DNA of 64,000 bases from positions 1,211,662-1,275,661 of the forward strand of contig NZ_FOAF01000001.1 of assembly GCF_900109575.1 (NCBI RefSeq), written 5' to 3'. Both the position numbers and the translations under genes were made by a program. The notes beneath the pieces are model-generated. The model was given only the letters and a program-made list of their open reading frames with translations. It searched no databases and was not told the DNA's origin. Shown here piece after piece: positions 42,651-52,204 of this stretch. The first letter of the stretch is position 1. Each line of letters starts with the position of its first letter. The DNA is from Olivibacter domesticus. GTDB taxonomy: Bacteria > Bacteroidota > Bacteroidia > Sphingobacteriales > Sphingobacteriaceae.

Positions 42651-43396
42651 AGACCTTTTTCGCCAAGGCTATTCTTCGCATTGAAAAGTAATGAACCATC
42701 AGTTAGATTCTCAAGTGGATTCTTTTTATTCCACTGCCACATATTATTCCACAAATGAACTGAATACGTTTCAGGACCTATGTTAAAATCGTTTCTCGAC
42801 GATACCTGATCAAAAGTATTCCAAGGATTAGGGCAAAATGTTTCAGGAGCTACTATAAACTCTTCTAAATAATTATCGACTATTTCTTCTTTTAAATAAC
42901 CAGCACCTATTTCAGTCCACTTAATATCAGATATCGCCTGACTTTTCAATTTTTCGTCTATACGTGCCAAAATATTACCGCCAATCTTACTTTTTTTTGG
43001 CATTTTCATAACGGCATTACAAATTCTGATTTCAAGGCTTTCTTTCAAATAAAAGCTTTCTGTTGCAAAAACGTAACTATCCTCAGAATCGAATTTCTTT
43101 ATTAATAAGACGTCAGAGTCGACCCACCACCCGCCTACATCATAAAGCAATTTGATCCTAAACCAGTCACTAAAAGTGGCATAAGAATTTGCGTTATCCT
43201 TGAAAACAAATGAATAATCTAGAATTTCGTTCGCGTCTTTCACAACCACATCCTCTGGCAAATTTTCTATGTTATTGTAGGTATACATTTGAAACTCTAC
43301 ACCAGCAGCGAGAAAGGACTTGATACAGAGCACCTGCATATCATCAATCACTGGGCTAATCCATAAACTCTTAACAATATTATTTTCGTTCATCAT
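42647..43396 (-). CDS. Sugar-transferring glycosyltransferase (DXD family)
   Basis: A 249-aa glycosyltransferase of the Gly_transf_sug/capsular-polysaccharide-synthesis type. It has KSLWISPVIDDMQVLCIKSF, FSDWFRIKLLYDVGGWWVDSDVLL (GG.WVDSD, with the DXD metal-binding residues), KIGGNILARIDEKL, EIGAGYL and the terminal PLEN segment. It overlaps the GT25-like gene by 4 nt (ATGA). It is the first of three consecutive glycosyltransferase-like genes in the RiPP cluster. Confidence 0.85.
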   Translation of the reverse strand: MMNENNIVKSLWISPVIDDMQVLCIKSFLAAGVEFQMYTYNNIENLPEDVVVKDANEILDYSFVFKDNANSYATFSDWFRIKLLYDVGGWWVDSDVLLIKKFDSEDSYVFATESFYLKESLEIRICNAVMKMPKKSKIGGNILARIDEKLKSQAISDIKWTEIGAGYLKEEIVDNYLEEFIVAPETFCPNPWNTFDQVSSRNDFNIGPETYSVHLWNNMWQWNKKNPLENLTDGSLLFNAKNSLGEKGL

Positions 43397-43487
43397 ATAA
43401 AATTTGTTATTTATTTAAAATCATCGGTTGTTTCAGGAAACATGTCTCTTGTTGCCGATAAATACTAACTTCTAGAAAGAAATCTCA

Positions 43488-45068
43488 TTATAACATGTAT
43501 TTTACATCAGCAATTTGATATGGTTGCTCTAACTTGTAGCCGTTTATTAAAATTGTTGGAGTATATAGGACGTCCGCCGCCTTACACCAAGCTTTATGTA
43601 AATCCGACACTTTATCCAGGTTCGGTTCTAAAACCACGGGGTATTTCTCGCGTAGAGAACCATAGTCTTTGAGCTTATTGCTATACCAATCATTTAAGGC
43701 TTCTCTTAAAACATCTTTATTACTGAGCCTATTCAAAGCCAGAAAATGTTTCGCCACCTCTGTTCCAGTGTTATTTGCTTCTTCTTTAGTAGCGAATATC
43801 ACCCTTAACTGAATATCATTTCTTTCGGAAATCCAATCTTCCAGTTGTCGATGAGCACTTGCACAAGGACCGCAAAATGGGTTGCTGACCATAGTTATAA
43901 TGGTATCCGCCACTGGATTACCTAATGTAACTGCTTCTAGATCGTTAGTTACAAGCTTGTTTTGGCTTTTTAAAAATGCGTTAAAAATAGCATAATTGTT
44001 CTTAAAGAGTTTTAACTGCTTATCTAACACTGTCTTCTTAATTGAAGATTGAAAAAATGGCTTAAGGAAATACCAAAATGCCAGTGGAAATAAAAAACTC
44101 AACACTATTTTCAAGTATGTCAAAAAACCGAAATTGATTGTGATAGCTTGATAAGGAAAATTAAAAAACAGAAACTCCGACCACAAAATCACAAGAACCG
44201 AGCAACATAAAAAGCACCACTGCTTTAAATTGATCTGATATATTAGTGAGTAAAACGTAAATGGCAAACAGGCTATATTAAGCACTCTCAGAAAATTCAA
44301 TGACTCTGGAGCAATCACCATGCAAAAAAAAGAGCCCGAAAAATAGAACCATCCAACTTCAGCCCAGCTTAACCAGCTGAAAACTTTTGACGAAGGAGAA
44401 CTTAAAATACTATTGCAGCTGCTTTCCTTATTAATAGAGCATATTTGTCTAACTAATTTGTTATTCTTGTTGACGCTGTAAATCAGCAGTAATGAAGTTA
44501 CGACAATCCCCAATGCTTTACTTATTAGAACACCGAGGAAAGATAAATGGAGAATATTTGGAATAATAGATATGCAAACCAGTAAAAACAAAACGCTTAT
44601 CAACACTGGAAAACTTAATTTTTTTATCAAAGCTTCAATCGTCGAATTCAGATATTCTCGCTCTCCGCTTGTTTTATCTTTTTCCGCATAAACAATGACT
44701 CCAGACCACAAGTTTAAAAAATGATCCAACGGCATTGTACACTTTCTATTTTTCTCGTCATAATACGACAACTTATCATTCTCAACGCTTTGCACCAATA
44801 TAATTCTAGCCTCATCTCCTTCTAAATGTGCCAAAAAAGGGTAATACAACTCTTCAAAATTGACATCAGTCTTTTGTAACTTATAGATCTCGTGAGGAAT
44901 TTTCCATTTCGTTAAACAATCGCTGATAGTCAAAAGACTGGGATGCTTTGGATGATTAGTTAACTCTTTCTCAATTGTGGTGGTACTGACTGGTATCTTA
45001 AGCCGTTTAATAAGGCTAACCAGCACGCCAATTAAATTATCATCCGAAACATTAAAAGAAGTGTTCAT
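43488..45068 (-). CDS. Fused C39-like / VKOR / DsbA-type disulfide-forming protein
   Basis: A 526-aa membrane protein. Residues 1-130 resemble a peptidase C39 domain but lack the catalytic Cys and the HFVVL His (DEARIILV in its place); such domains can hold leaders without cutting. Residues 155-335 form a VKOR-type four-helix bundle with C285-x-x-C288 (QWCFLCC) and loop cysteines C210/C218. Residues 350-526 form a thioredoxin/DsbA domain with C399-G-P-C402. It would oxidise thiols in the periplasm, so it is the probable maker of the precursor's disulfides. 280 nt separate it from the barrel gene upstream; the gap is AT-rich with no gene. Confidence 0.85.
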   Translation of the reverse strand: MNTSFNVSDDNLIGVLVSLIKRLKIPVSTTTIEKELTNHPKHPSLLTISDCLTKWKIPHEIYKLQKTDVNFEELYYPFLAHLEGDEARIILVQSVENDKLSYYDEKNRKCTMPLDHFLNLWSGVIVYAEKDKTSGEREYLNSTIEALIKKLSFPVLISVLFLLVCISIIPNILHLSFLGVLISKALGIVVTSLLLIYSVNKNNKLVRQICSINKESSCNSILSSPSSKVFSWLSWAEVGWFYFSGSFFCMVIAPESLNFLRVLNIACLPFTFYSLIYQINLKQWCFLCCSVLVILWSEFLFFNFPYQAITINFGFLTYLKIVLSFLFPLAFWYFLKPFFQSSIKKTVLDKQLKLFKNNYAIFNAFLKSQNKLVTNDLEAVTLGNPVADTIITMVSNPFCGPCASAHRQLEDWISERNDIQLRVIFATKEEANNTGTEVAKHFLALNRLSNKDVLREALNDWYSNKLKDYGSLREKYPVVLEPNLDKVSDLHKAWCKAADVLYTPTILINGYKLEQPYQIADVKYML

Positions 45069-45347
45069 AATCGACTATGAGATTTAAGTTATTATTTATT
45101 AGGCGCAATAGTTTGTTATCTCTATATTAATTTCGTCAAGATTTCAGGCAGCTAATGCATAACCTATAAACATAATAGCGTTTTCCGACAGCAAAAATGA
45201 ATGGAATACTACCAAGAATGCAGGCATTGGTAGTTGTTCATTATATTTTCGAGAAGTCAAAACATAAAGCTATCGCTCAAAACAGGACAATAAACTAATC
45301 GGACTTAGACTTACGTCCAAAACAAATATTGTTATCTATGTATGTTA

Positions 45348-48005
45348 TCAAAATTTGAAACGGCTGGATATTAAAAACTGCCTTGGCCGCAAATTAAAGT
45401 AGCTTTCGACTACCGCATAGTCAGCATTGAATCGCTGAATATATTCGTTATTGTTGAGTATATTTATTCCGCTGATTTCTATATCCATTTTCGCTTTCTC
45501 TAAAACCCATCTGTACATTAGGTCTATGAAAATCTGATTTTTCTGACCTGATGCATTGGTAATATAATAGGAGTTATTCCAGGTTATGCTATGATTTTTT
45601 ACAGGATAAAGAGTAAAATTCATATCCTGCCTAATAGTTGTTACGCGATACCGACTACCATCGGCTAGTCTATTTGAAAAAGTACCCCAATTACCCTTAT
45701 AGTGTAAAGACAAAAGCTCGTAGCTGTTATTGTTAAGATCTATGCCCAATCCATAATTCGCATTTTTCTGCTGACCAAACTGTTCATTCAACAGATAATC
45801 TGACTCACCAAAGGCCAAAGTTCCATTAATTTTCATTATCGTGTTTATATCTGAAAATAATTTGCTTGCATTTCCAGACAAACCGTGCGACCAATTTCGA
45901 CTATTCCGATTTAGAAGGCTTAACGTCCTCAGTCCATTACTATCTATCGTGTTCTGAAAAATAAAGTTGTTCTTATTTTGATTATAATGATAGGTCAGAT
46001 TCGCAAATATACCTTTCATTACATCAGCATATTTGTAGTATATAGAGTTATTCCAACTGTTCGTTCTGCGCAAATGAAAAAGATAACGCTGGATATCTCT
46101 ATAAGTGGTGACTATATAGGCGTTGTAAAGCGAGGTCAGATCACCAAACTGAGTCTTATAAGAACTGCTGTACGTAAACTCAGTTTTCTCACCTACACTT
46201 AACCGCGCAGTCCCCCTTGGATTGAACGTACCACGAGTTTCACCGTCTAAGACAGCACTTTCTAGTTGTCGCCCGTTGAATATATGCAGCACATAAGGTG
46301 TTTGTAGTGTCAATTTCCAGCGTTTCCGCTCGAATTGCATAAAGGGGTCTAATGAAATTTGAAAATGATCAGTGCTTTGGTCGTTAACAAAGTCATCTCT
46401 GCGCTCACTTTGTTTCCCATCTAGCTGTATATGGCTTCCCAGGTGATCGCGCTGGTAATCAACGCCGATGCGCGGTGTGATTAAAAAGGCGCCTATTTTC
46501 CGCGAAAAACTAAGCGAATTTTCGGTATTAAATTGCTTAAGTGAAACATCCTGCCGTAAAGCATCGTAGGGTTCGTCATTGTTCAGGATATTAGCAAATT
46601 GTCCAGGCCGGACAATCAGCCGTTGCGGCGTTTCTCCATATGTTACTGAAGAGTTAAAGGAAACTAATTGCTTAGCAATGAATTTAGATATAGACAGCTT
46701 ATTGGCAATTCCAAAATCCCGGAATACCTTATTCTGCTGTATTTGATCTGCGTCATTAAAAAGCAATCTACCATCATCATCCTCCCATCGTCGCTGAAAC
46801 TGAAGATCATTTTTTAGAAAAATTGTTTTTTCATTCTTTTCCAACACCATCCCCAAACGTAGATTATTAATGTCGTATCGATTATTGATGCTCTCGGAAA
46901 TTGATACTTCCTGACCAGGTGTAAAGATCTGCGTAAAAGTATATCCTTCCCTTTTTTGCATATCATCATAGTATGAAATATTCGCCTTAATCTGAAGATC
47001 ATCTTTCAGTTTCACTAAAATATTAGAACTACCAAGGAAAATACGGTTGTCCATCCATTTTCTTTCTTCGAATTCTGGGACAGCAATATTCTGCAATTTC
47101 ATAAAAGATTCTCCAGGAGTAATGACTGCTCCTAATGAGTTAATAACATTTCCTCCATCAAGGTAATAACTGTGCAACTGCTTTGACACATCGTTACCGG
47201 TATTATTAGATTGAACGGATTGAACACTTTGAAATGTTTTATTAAAAGTCATAGGTGTTAAATTAACATCCCACAACGCGGGTTTATATCCAATTCCAAC
47301 TTTACCGCTTCCGGTAGTTGTAAACTTTTTTAGCTCTATATTTAAAGATGCACGATCGGAAAAAACCAGTGAGTCCAGAATCTTTATCGGTTGATCATTC
47401 TCAACAATTTGTATTTTTTTCACCGCATCCGCCGGAAGGCTATTGTTGATCATACCATACCGTCCTTCCATCAAATCAAGATTGTTGACCATATATTTTT
47501 GTATCGGCCTTCCTTGATACAAAATGCGATCTCCCTCCATCTCTATTCCCGGAAGCTTTTGGATGACGTCTGCAATAACTCTATCCTGCTTGGACACGAA
47601 GGATTCGATCTGAAAATTTAACGTATCCTGTTTTTTATAAATTGGCGGAGGTCCTATCTCTACCTCTTTTAACACCTGCGATTTCGACGACAAACGGAAT
47701 TTGTATTCTGATGTTTTGTTGCTTAACATGGTATCTATTCTGCCGTAACCGAGGTGCGATAGTGTTAATAAAATGCTATCAGTTTTGGCCTGTATCTGCA
47801 GTCGAAAACGACCATCTGTTCCGCTTCTGACATATCCCATGATTGCTGCGGCGTTTTTCGCTTTATAAGTGATGCTCACATCTGGAATTTCATTACCCAA
47901 AGAATCGGTTATCTGGGCCGAAATGATAGTTTGAGCAAACAGTGGGGTAAACGGTAGAAAAACGCAAACGCAGAGAAGAAAAGAACAACGTGATACCCTG
48001 ATCAT
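45348..48005 (-). CDS. TonB-dependent-receptor-like outer-membrane barrel
   Basis: An 885-aa outer-membrane protein. Signal peptide at 1-24. Carboxypeptidase-regulatory-like domain at 25-110. A plug-like part follows with VIADVIQKLPGIEMEGDRILYQGRPIQKYMVN. Then a large barrel ends YFNLRPRQFLISSRFKF. Its stop-start overlap with the upstream GLPGLI gene is 4 nt. GLPGLI plus barrel pairs frequently accompany peptide-natural-product genes in Bacteroidota. Possible roles are export or re-uptake of the peptide, or self-protection; none is shown by sequence. Confidence 0.85.
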   Translation of the reverse strand: MIRVSRCSFLLCVCVFLPFTPLFAQTIISAQITDSLGNEIPDVSITYKAKNAAAIMGYVRSGTDGRFRLQIQAKTDSILLTLSHLGYGRIDTMLSNKTSEYKFRLSSKSQVLKEVEIGPPPIYKKQDTLNFQIESFVSKQDRVIADVIQKLPGIEMEGDRILYQGRPIQKYMVNNLDLMEGRYGMINNSLPADAVKKIQIVENDQPIKILDSLVFSDRASLNIELKKFTTTGSGKVGIGYKPALWDVNLTPMTFNKTFQSVQSVQSNNTGNDVSKQLHSYYLDGGNVINSLGAVITPGESFMKLQNIAVPEFEERKWMDNRIFLGSSNILVKLKDDLQIKANISYYDDMQKREGYTFTQIFTPGQEVSISESINNRYDINNLRLGMVLEKNEKTIFLKNDLQFQRRWEDDDGRLLFNDADQIQQNKVFRDFGIANKLSISKFIAKQLVSFNSSVTYGETPQRLIVRPGQFANILNNDEPYDALRQDVSLKQFNTENSLSFSRKIGAFLITPRIGVDYQRDHLGSHIQLDGKQSERRDDFVNDQSTDHFQISLDPFMQFERKRWKLTLQTPYVLHIFNGRQLESAVLDGETRGTFNPRGTARLSVGEKTEFTYSSSYKTQFGDLTSLYNAYIVTTYRDIQRYLFHLRRTNSWNNSIYYKYADVMKGIFANLTYHYNQNKNNFIFQNTIDSNGLRTLSLLNRNSRNWSHGLSGNASKLFSDINTIMKINGTLAFGESDYLLNEQFGQQKNANYGLGIDLNNNSYELLSLHYKGNWGTFSNRLADGSRYRVTTIRQDMNFTLYPVKNHSITWNNSYYITNASGQKNQIFIDLMYRWVLEKAKMDIEISGINILNNNEYIQRFNADYAVVESYFNLRPRQFLISSRFKF

Positions 48006-48832
48006 TTGACGACCGCCTCATAAAGTTCAATCCAGTTGTTATCTTTATCTGCCCTTTCTTTATCTTTCTTATAAGAAAGACCTCTTGATCTCTCATCCTT
48101 AAACGAAATGAACCCCGACGCTTCCTCTATTTTCGTTCTGTTCAACACGTAATTTCTTTTTGATTTAAAACACTCCTTCTTACTGATAAATCTCGGTGGA
48201 TCGACCTTGTTAAACGCTATAGAGACGGATCTTTTTATCTCTTTCAAAGCAGTTAACTCAAATATCCAGTGATTTCTTGAATCGGCTATTTTTACAATTA
48301 GTCCCGGAAGTCCGCAGAACTTATATGGTCCTTCATCGAGCGGAATATCCTGAGCAAACCACGCTATCCATTCCCTGCCTCCGTACACCATTTTAGCCTT
48401 TTGGCATAACAAACCAGCTATTGACGCAGTGTCATCGCTTATATGCCAATCAAATTTTCGCGGTTCACTGTAAAACGCTTTTTCTTTCGGATTAACTTTA
48501 AATTCATCCTGAGTAATAATCGTGTCACCTATTTTGTAAATGTAATAGCGGATTTGTGTAAGATTAGAGGCTAAAAGTCCTAGATTATTGTTTCCCTTAC
48601 TACCTTCATTTATTATCGAATCTGTTAGCGCCTTTTTCTTAGCCCTAAAGACTGACTCGCCGGAATTAACTAAGAGTTCCATCTCCTCTTCTTTGATTTG
48701 ATTGTTGGTGCTGTCCGGCAAATAAGACATATGATAATCCGCTTGGATGGAATAATTAACCGATCGACCAGCTTGATTTAAACGATCAACAAAAATGGTC
48801 AAAAAAGCACAAATGTATAGAATTTTAGGCAT
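48002..48832 (-). CDS. GLPGLI family protein
   Basis: A 276-aa exported protein of the GLPGLI family: signal segment at 1-20, the diagnostic KFCGLPGLIVKI, and a preceding WFAQDIPLDEGPYKF. Periplasmic or surface located; the biochemical role of the family is unknown, but it commonly pairs with a TonB-dependent-type barrel. It lies 58 nt after the precursor peptide gene and overlaps the barrel gene by 4 nt. Confidence 0.92.
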   Translation of the reverse strand: MPKILYICAFLTIFVDRLNQAGRSVNYSIQADYHMSYLPDSTNNQIKEEEMELLVNSGESVFRAKKKALTDSIINEGSKGNNNLGLLASNLTQIRYYIYKIGDTIITQDEFKVNPKEKAFYSEPRKFDWHISDDTASIAGLLCQKAKMVYGGREWIAWFAQDIPLDEGPYKFCGLPGLIVKIADSRNHWIFELTALKEIKRSVSIAFNKVDPPRFISKKECFKSKRNYVLNRTKIEEASGFISFKDERSRGLSYKKDKERADKDNNWIELYEAVVK

Positions 48833-48890
48833 GCATAAAGTTTATAAGTTAGAGGCTGATGAATTACCAGCCTCAAATTAGTAATTCGAA

Positions 48891-49085
48891 CTAAGAACAC
48901 AAATTGAAACACGCTATACCGCACTGTTCTCCTGTTACTTCTGAACAGTCTAGCGTATACTCTCGTCCATCTTCACATTTACACGGAACGGCGCTGCCAC
49001 TACCCGAACCACCTAAAACTTGTTTCAATTGTTCACGAGATAAAACTTCTCCCTTGTTTTGAAAATTAAAATTTAGCTTTCTCAT
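48891..49085 (-). CDS. RiPP precursor peptide with double-glycine leader
   Basis: A 64-aa precursor. Leader residues 1-26 (MRKLNFNFQNKGEVLSREQL, then KQVLGG) have the LSxEQLKxVxGG pattern of Bacteroidota bacteriocin-type leaders cut by C39 proteases after Gly26. The 38-aa core (27-64) starts SGSGSAVP and has six Cys at 35, 37, 47, 55, 59 and 63, enough for three disulfides; Ser and Thr are available for glycosylation. It is first in the cluster, followed by GLPGLI, barrel, VKOR/DsbA, glycosyltransferases and the C39 exporter. The product's activity is unknown; an antibacterial peptide is the leading guess. Confidence 0.88.
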   Translation of the reverse strand: MRKLNFNFQNKGEVLSREQLKQVLGGSGSGSAVPCKCEDGREYTLDCSEVTGEQCGIACFNLCS

Positions 49086-49515
49086 ATTGTTAGTTTAAAA
49101 ATAAATAGATTAGTTTAAAAAATCATCGATGTTCTCTCGTCTCCCTGGGAAACAAACAGAACGGTTTTCAGTTGGTATTTCTAAGTATGTTCAGAAAAAT
49201 TTAAATTATCAATCAGTTTATTTAATATTTATCAAAATAAGATGAATTTGTTACGAAATTTAGATTATTGTAAATCTTAGCATCGAGTTAATTTTCCAAC
49301 AAGCCATAAAAGGCCAGCTTATTTACTGAAAAGGCTCTAAAGAGCAACCTACTTTCTTTTATACTTTTTCCCAACATCGAAATTTAAAAGTATAAATTTC
49401 TAATTTATCTTACCATTTCCTACTGTATTCAATAATTATATTTAAAGATAAACACTAACATTGAATTTTTCAAACCTAAACAATCTATTAACATTTCATT
49501 AACACCTCATCAAAT
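49086..49515. other. AT-rich intergenic region upstream of the precursor gene
   Basis: About 430 bp with no supported ORF. It must hold the promoter of the precursor operon. I looked for the Bacteroidota -33 TTG / -7 TAnnTTTG pattern on the minus strand and found no match that I would defend. Confidence 0.4.
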
Positions 49516-49899
49516 CTATAATACAAACTTGTAATTCAGTAAACAGGTATCGCTGGCATTATAGGCGGCAATCGCTCGCTTTTTGTAGTACTCATCAAGT
49601 GAATCTACTTCTAACGTATCTAAGCCGTATTCATATAGAAGAAAACCCACGTCGTTCTTGGACCCATGTTTGCTATTAATCACTTGATTTGGATAGGATG
49701 ATATTGTTTTGGGAAAATGGCTGGTCAACAACGTATCAAACTCATTTTTATAAGCTTGGTATTTTTCATTCATTTTGACATTACTCGAGTAGCTTTTACA
49801 GCCGTAACTAATAAGCCCGAGAAATATGTTCAATATAAAAAATGCAGCGAGTATTTTATTAATTAAATTGATTGATAACCATTTCTTTCTTGTCATCAT
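49516..49899 (-). CDS. Membrane-anchored hypothetical protein
   Basis: A 127-aa protein with an N-terminal hydrophobic segment (about 15-33, ILAAFFILNIFLGLISYGC). Cys34 could be a lipobox-like Cys in LISYGC. A soluble tail rich in Tyr, Asp and Ser follows. No family recognised. It ends the 49.5-52.5 kb minus-strand run of small proteins that includes SUFU and DUF6984 members, so it may be one of a set of immunity-type proteins. Confidence 0.5.
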   Translation of the reverse strand: MMTRKKWLSINLINKILAAFFILNIFLGLISYGCKSYSSNVKMNEKYQAYKNEFDTLLTSHFPKTISSYPNQVINSKHGSKNDVGFLLYEYGLDTLEVDSLDEYYKKRAIAAYNASDTCLLNYKFVL

Positions 49900-50186
49900 T
49901 TGCTTTTCGTCGATAGATATTTCATTAACAAAGCAGTGAAAAACACCATTGCAGCCATTACTCCTATTATCAAGATATAAAGAATTATGCTTTCAAAAAA
50001 ACATTTTCGCAACAAGGGCAGTTATCATCACAAACCAATGCATAATTAGAAATCTTATCCCAATACTCTTTCTTTTTCATATGCCGTCTTTCAAAAACTC
50101 CAAGGCAATTCTTATTCTATCTTCCATATTTTTTCCCATTTTTTTTATCAAGAGAACTTCTGAACATTAAACAGTATTCAGCGAAT

Positions 50187-50534
50187 CTACTCTATCAAAT
50201 GAACTGGACTTAACTTTATCCCCTTTTTTTCTTTCAGATAAACACGGTATCCTGAAAATCCACACATGACGATTCCTATGAAACAAATCATTATAGGAAG
50301 TAACCACTTGAATTTTTCTTTATAACTCCTCCGCTTAAATGGAATAAACGAAAATATCAACGTAAAAAATAACCCGAAGAGAAAAAATGTTAGTAGTGCA
50401 GCAAATATCATAGTCACATGGATAACTACCTGACCTACATCGTTAATATTGGAAATAGTAGTGAATTTAAGATCGATTATTTCATGAATGATACATATTA
50501 AAACGGCCAATATCCATAAGTGCCTCAATTTCAT
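50187..50534 (-). CDS. Three-helix membrane protein, unknown
   Basis: A 115-aa protein with three hydrophobic helices (about 5-20, 35-65 and 78-100) and a basic loop KRRSYKEKFKW between the last two. No domain recognised. Immunity proteins of membrane-active toxins often look like this. The only support is its place between a lipoprotein gene and another small membrane-anchored gene. Confidence 0.5.
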   Translation of the reverse strand: MKLRHLWILAVLICIIHEIIDLKFTTISNINDVGQVVIHVTMIFAALLTFFLFGLFFTLIFSFIPFKRRSYKEKFKWLLPIMICFIGIVMCGFSGYRVYLKEKKGIKLSPVHLIE

Positions 50535-50619
50535 ATTAGGTTGATTTTTCTGTAAAGGTAAATCGATTTATTGATATTACTTATCGATTTTTACGCTTAA
50601 TCAATTTTGAAAATTTATT

Positions 50620-51159
50620 TTAATCGTCCGTTATTCTTTTAAATTTCAAAGTTTTTATTGCTTTTAGCAAAGCTTTTTCATTTTCTGGTTTTAGATTGTG
50701 CCCAGATAGTTGAAAACGGTCCACATCTGCTCCCTTCTTCCATAAGCTATCGAAATAAACTCCTGTTAAGCCATTGCCTGTTATTTTAGGCTGAACTATT
50801 TTCGCTTTTTTCTGATCTATCATCAGATAAGACTCTTTATTCTTTCTCAGCCGCTCAGGTATTTTTATGCTTCCATCTCGTTGAAGAATTTGACTTGCAT
50901 GCTTCTCAAATATATCTCCATCTTCTTTTAATTCATTTGAATACCATCCTAAATCAAAAGAAAGAGTGTCTCCTTCGTCAATTGCTATTAAACCTACGTA
51001 AGAGTCTACCCCCTGCTGTTTTATCTGTTGCCAGCTTTTCGGAACCTGAATAGTGAATTCCCCAAAGTCCAATTGTTTACTTTCTGAACAACCAATAAGC
51101 AACATAAAAGAAACAGCCCAGAATGATAAGCTAATTAAGATCTTAATACTCGTCTGCAT
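50620..51159 (-). CDS. Small lipoprotein
   Basis: A 179-aa lipoprotein: signal MQTSIKILISLSFWAVSFML then LIGC24, with Cys24 as the lipidation site. A soluble domain follows with GEFTIQVPKSWQQIKQQGVD and LIAIDEGDTLSFDLGWYSN, resembling the PsbP/DUF1795-type fold found in many small lipoproteins and immunity proteins. It lies 41 nt after the SUFU gene, probably co-transcribed. Confidence 0.65.
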   Translation of the reverse strand: MQTSIKILISLSFWAVSFMLLIGCSESKQLDFGEFTIQVPKSWQQIKQQGVDSYVGLIAIDEGDTLSFDLGWYSNELKEDGDIFEKHASQILQRDGSIKIPERLRKNKESYLMIDQKKAKIVQPKITGNGLTGVYFDSLWKKGADVDRFQLSGHNLKPENEKALLKAIKTLKFKRITDD

Positions 51160-51200
51160 TTATATATTTTGTTATGTTTAACCAATAGTTTTATCGTACA

Positions 51201-51764
51201 CTAGATTACGCTGCTTCTTTCAGGATTAAGATAGTTAAATTGTTTCTGTTCGAATTTATTTTCTAACGCTTCTATTCCGTGATCTTTTTTAAAGATAGCC
51301 TCTTTCTCTGTTACAGGGATCAGCCAGTAGAATCCTACAGATTTGCCTTCGCCCAGTTTAAGATTTTCTACGTTTGGCCCGTCTAAATAAGGCAATGATA
51401 TCAATCCGTAGGTGCACTTAGAATCCTTTTTCCAGGATCTGCCAAAATTGGCTGTATGACCCAAATCCAGCTTTTGAGCAGTATTATGATAATGGGCAAC
51501 GATTGTTAAAAGTTCCACTAAACCTTCATCTCGATCTTCGGAGAATAAGTGTAATTCAACTGGATGTAAATCGGACAAAGCTGACATGCCGCATGTTGCA
51601 TATGTCCACATGTTACGGGTCTCGGTTAGTTCAAATTCCAGTATATGGAAATTTTTATCCAGATCGTGAACAGGGCCTTTGTTCCATCTGTTTTCTGAAA
51701 AAGGGTTACCCCAATTGGAAACGTAATGCGCTATTACCTTCTCATAATATTTATTTCTTTTCAT
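51201..51764 (-). CDS. SUFU (suppressor of fused)-domain protein
   Basis: A 187-aa protein with the bacterial SUFU pattern: HYVSNWGNPFSENRWNKGP, FHILEFELTETRNMWTYATCGMSALSD, PVELHLFSED, LLTIVAHYHNTAQKL and the final YWLIPVTEKEAIF. In bacteria, SUFU proteins are a recurrent immunity family in polymorphic-toxin loci. No toxin gene lies next to it here. It sits in a minus-strand run with DUF6984 and a lipoprotein. Confidence 0.87.
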   Translation of the reverse strand: MKRNKYYEKVIAHYVSNWGNPFSENRWNKGPVHDLDKNFHILEFELTETRNMWTYATCGMSALSDLHPVELHLFSEDRDEGLVELLTIVAHYHNTAQKLDLGHTANFGRSWKKDSKCTYGLISLPYLDGPNVENLKLGEGKSVGFYWLIPVTEKEAIFKKDHGIEALENKFEQKQFNYLNPERSSVI

Positions 51765-51823
51765 CCTTCGTATTTGTTCCGGATCTCATCTTGTGATTAC
51801 TATTGTTCGATCTTAAAGTTTCT

Positions 51824-52156
51824 TCAACGATCTGGAAGCTCATTTAATTCACTGAAATCAGCCTTCCATACATCAAGTTCAAACAACTGTCCTTCTTCAT
51901 CAACGTTTAAGGACGCTATCACATCGACACCATCTTTATCTACAAATTGGTGCTCTGAAACTCGCGCGACGAACTTTCTATTTTCATTATTCTCTTCATC
52001 AACAAATAAATACAAGCTGCCCATGCCACCGTCATCCATTGGAGAAACTTTTAAACTTTGTTTCCATTTTTCAGGAAATGTCATTTTAGAGCCAACTATC
52101 AATAACTCTAACAACTTTAATTCCCGCTCTGTCGGTTTCCTTCTAATTGGCTCCAT
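51824..52156 (-). CDS. DUF6984-like protein (immunity-type)
   Basis: A 110-aa protein starting MEPIRRKPTERELKLLELL, with VSPMDDGGMGSLYLFVDEE and DKDGVDVIASLNVDEEGQLF. This matches the DUF6984 pattern, a small domain found mostly in Bacteroidota immunity-like contexts. The ATG at 52156 was chosen over 52201 because it follows AGGAAAG and begins with the conserved RRKPT segment. It is adjacent to the SUFU gene. Confidence 0.7.
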   Translation of the reverse strand: MEPIRRKPTERELKLLELLIVGSKMTFPEKWKQSLKVSPMDDGGMGSLYLFVDEENNENRKFVARVSEHQFVDKDGVDVIASLNVDEEGQLFELDVWKADFSELNELPDR

Positions 52157-52204
52157 GTGCTTTCCTGTAAACGTAATAAATAGTTCGGAATGAAAGTACA
52201 TTAT

